The notes beneath the pieces were generated by a model. The model was given only the letters and a program-made list of their open reading frames with translations, had not been told where the DNA came from and ran no database searches. A DNA stretch of 5,972 nucleotides. It comes from Acetobacteraceae bacterium (GTDB taxonomy: Bacteria; Pseudomonadota; Alphaproteobacteria; Acetobacterales; Acetobacteraceae). The DNA is taken from NCBI GenBank assembly GCA_947478535.1, contig CANJXD010000372.1, positions 1 to 5,972 of the forward strand. The letters are read 5' to 3'. Made by a program: the position numbers and the translations under genes. Shown here in pieces: positions 5,203-5,972 of the stretch (the first letter of the stretch is position 1; every line of letters begins with the position of its first letter).

Positions 5203-5972
5203 TCAGCCTTCGCCGATACGGTCGATACCGTAGAAGCGCAGCAATTCCTTGACCCGGGCGCGAGGCGGCTGCGCCTGGAAATAGCCGCGGCGGCTGGGCT
5301 TCGCGCCGGTGATCCGGCGCATGCCCACCATCATCTCCGCCGCCTTAATCGTTGCCGTCACGGCATCCAGCACCGGCACGCCATCGACATCGGCAATGCC
5401 GGCCTTCGACAGCAGCAGGCAAAGCGGCGCCTCGCCAGGGATGATCACATCGGCACCGCGCGCGATCAGCAGACGGGCATCGGCACGGAACCGCTCCACC
5501 AGTTCCGCGGCATCCCCGGCATAGGCGGCGAGCACATCGTTGAAGGTGAAGCTCACCTCCTGCGCGCCGACGAAGCGGGAGGACAGGCCCATGCGGTCCA
5601 CATTGCGTTCCACCGTGCCGGCCATGCCGCGGATGAACAGCAGCACGCCAATTTTCTGGCCGAGCATGGACGCCGCAAGCATCGCGCTTTCGCCGTAGCC
5701 GACGACGGGAATGTCCACGATGCTGCGGATTTCCTGCAGCGAGGGCTCCGGCAGCGTGGTCAGCGCGAAGGCATCGAAGCCCTGTTCTTCCGCCGCGATC
5801 GCGCCAAGCACGAATTGCTGGCTGTGCAGGGTCTGGAAGTAGTTGAACATGATGTCGTTGCCGGGATACTCGGTCTGGTAGGTCCGCGGGTTCATCCCGT
5901 GCAGCACCACTTCCGTGCCCGGCGCCGATGCGCGCGCGAGATGTGCTGCCATCGCAGCGGCATCGGGCGGCA
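5203..5972 (-). CDS. Asp/Glu racemase-superfamily protein A, lacking both catalytic Cys (5' partial)
   Basis: This is a cytoplasmic protein of the Asp/Glu/hydantoin racemase superfamily, whose usual members move a proton at a carbon next to a carboxylate using two cysteines. The reading frame stays open to the right edge (PPDAAA precedes the ATG at 5952), so the real start is probably outside the window and the N-terminal strand is missing. Counting from the 5952 ATG (249 residues), family hallmarks are EVVLHGM (15-20), the GFDAFALTTLPEPSL loop (58-72), IPVVGYGES (81-89), ERNVDRMGL (115-123) and ADVIIPGEAPL (167-177). Aligned by motif with hydantoin racemases, the first catalytic Cys position holds Thr66 and the second holds Glu174. 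The only Cys visible is Cys178, just after the second loop. The stop lies 27 nt before the next gene, a Bug-type binding protein. The fold call is firm. Racemase activity is doubtful, and a lyase, isomerase or ligand-binding role is possible. Confidence 0.85.
   Translation of the reverse strand, partial: PPDAAAMAAHLARASAPGTEVVLHGMNPRTYQTEYPGNDIMFNYFQTLHSQQFVLGAIAAEEQGFDAFALTTLPEPSLQEIRSIVDIPVVGYGESAMLAASMLGQKIGVLLFIRGMAGTVERNVDRMGLSSRFVGAQEVSFTFNDVLAAYAGDAAELVERFRADARLLIARGADVIIPGEAPLCLLLSKAGIADVDGVPVLDAVTATIKAAEMMVGMRRITGAKPSRRGYFQAQPPRARVKELLRFYGIDRIGEG

Overview
The window is a compact, one-directional stretch of seven genes, all read from the minus strand, so transcription runs from right to left in window coordinates. 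Base composition is G+C-rich (about two thirds by eye) with strongly GC-rich third codon positions. The predicted exported proteins have twin-arginine-like signal peptides. This suggests a high-GC proteobacterium. An Acetobacteraceae/Roseomonas-type alphaproteobacterium or a Burkholderiales member would fit, because both expand the Bug/TctC binding-protein family, but the window holds no taxonomic marker.

In transcription order: (1) an Asp/Glu racemase-superfamily protein, 5' end outside the window (5972-5203); (2) a Bug/TctC periplasmic solute-binding protein (5175-4195); (3) a second, diverged Bug/TctC protein (4183-3215); (4) a second Asp/Glu racemase-superfamily protein (3201-2392); (5) an FAD-dependent oxidoreductase of the fumarate reductase/3-ketosteroid dehydrogenase type (2392-1019); (6) an alpha/beta-hydrolase-fold protein (1017-184); (7) the first 55 codons of a third Bug/TctC protein, running off the left edge (167-1). 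Junctions are between a 1-nt overlap and a 27-nt gap. Each downstream gene has a purine-rich Shine-Dalgarno sequence in or beside the end of the gene before it, so this looks like one operon with coupled translation. No internal promoter, terminator, RNA gene, repeat or mobile element was seen, and no gene-free stretch exceeds 30 bases.

The layout suggests an uptake-and-conversion module for a small carboxylated compound. Binding proteins would capture it in the periplasm, and cytoplasmic racemase-fold, flavin and hydrolase-fold proteins would process it. No TctA/TctB membrane component is present here, so the binding proteins are orphans within the window. The substrate cannot be read from the sequence.

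The most striking point is that three of the four cytoplasmic proteins lack the catalytic residues their folds normally use. Both racemase-fold proteins lack both catalytic cysteines, and the hydrolase has Ala at the nucleophile position and apparently Arg at the catalytic His position. The flavoprotein also lacks the fumarate-reductase arginines. Either the operon uses non-standard chemistry in familiar folds, or some of these proteins are binders or regulators.
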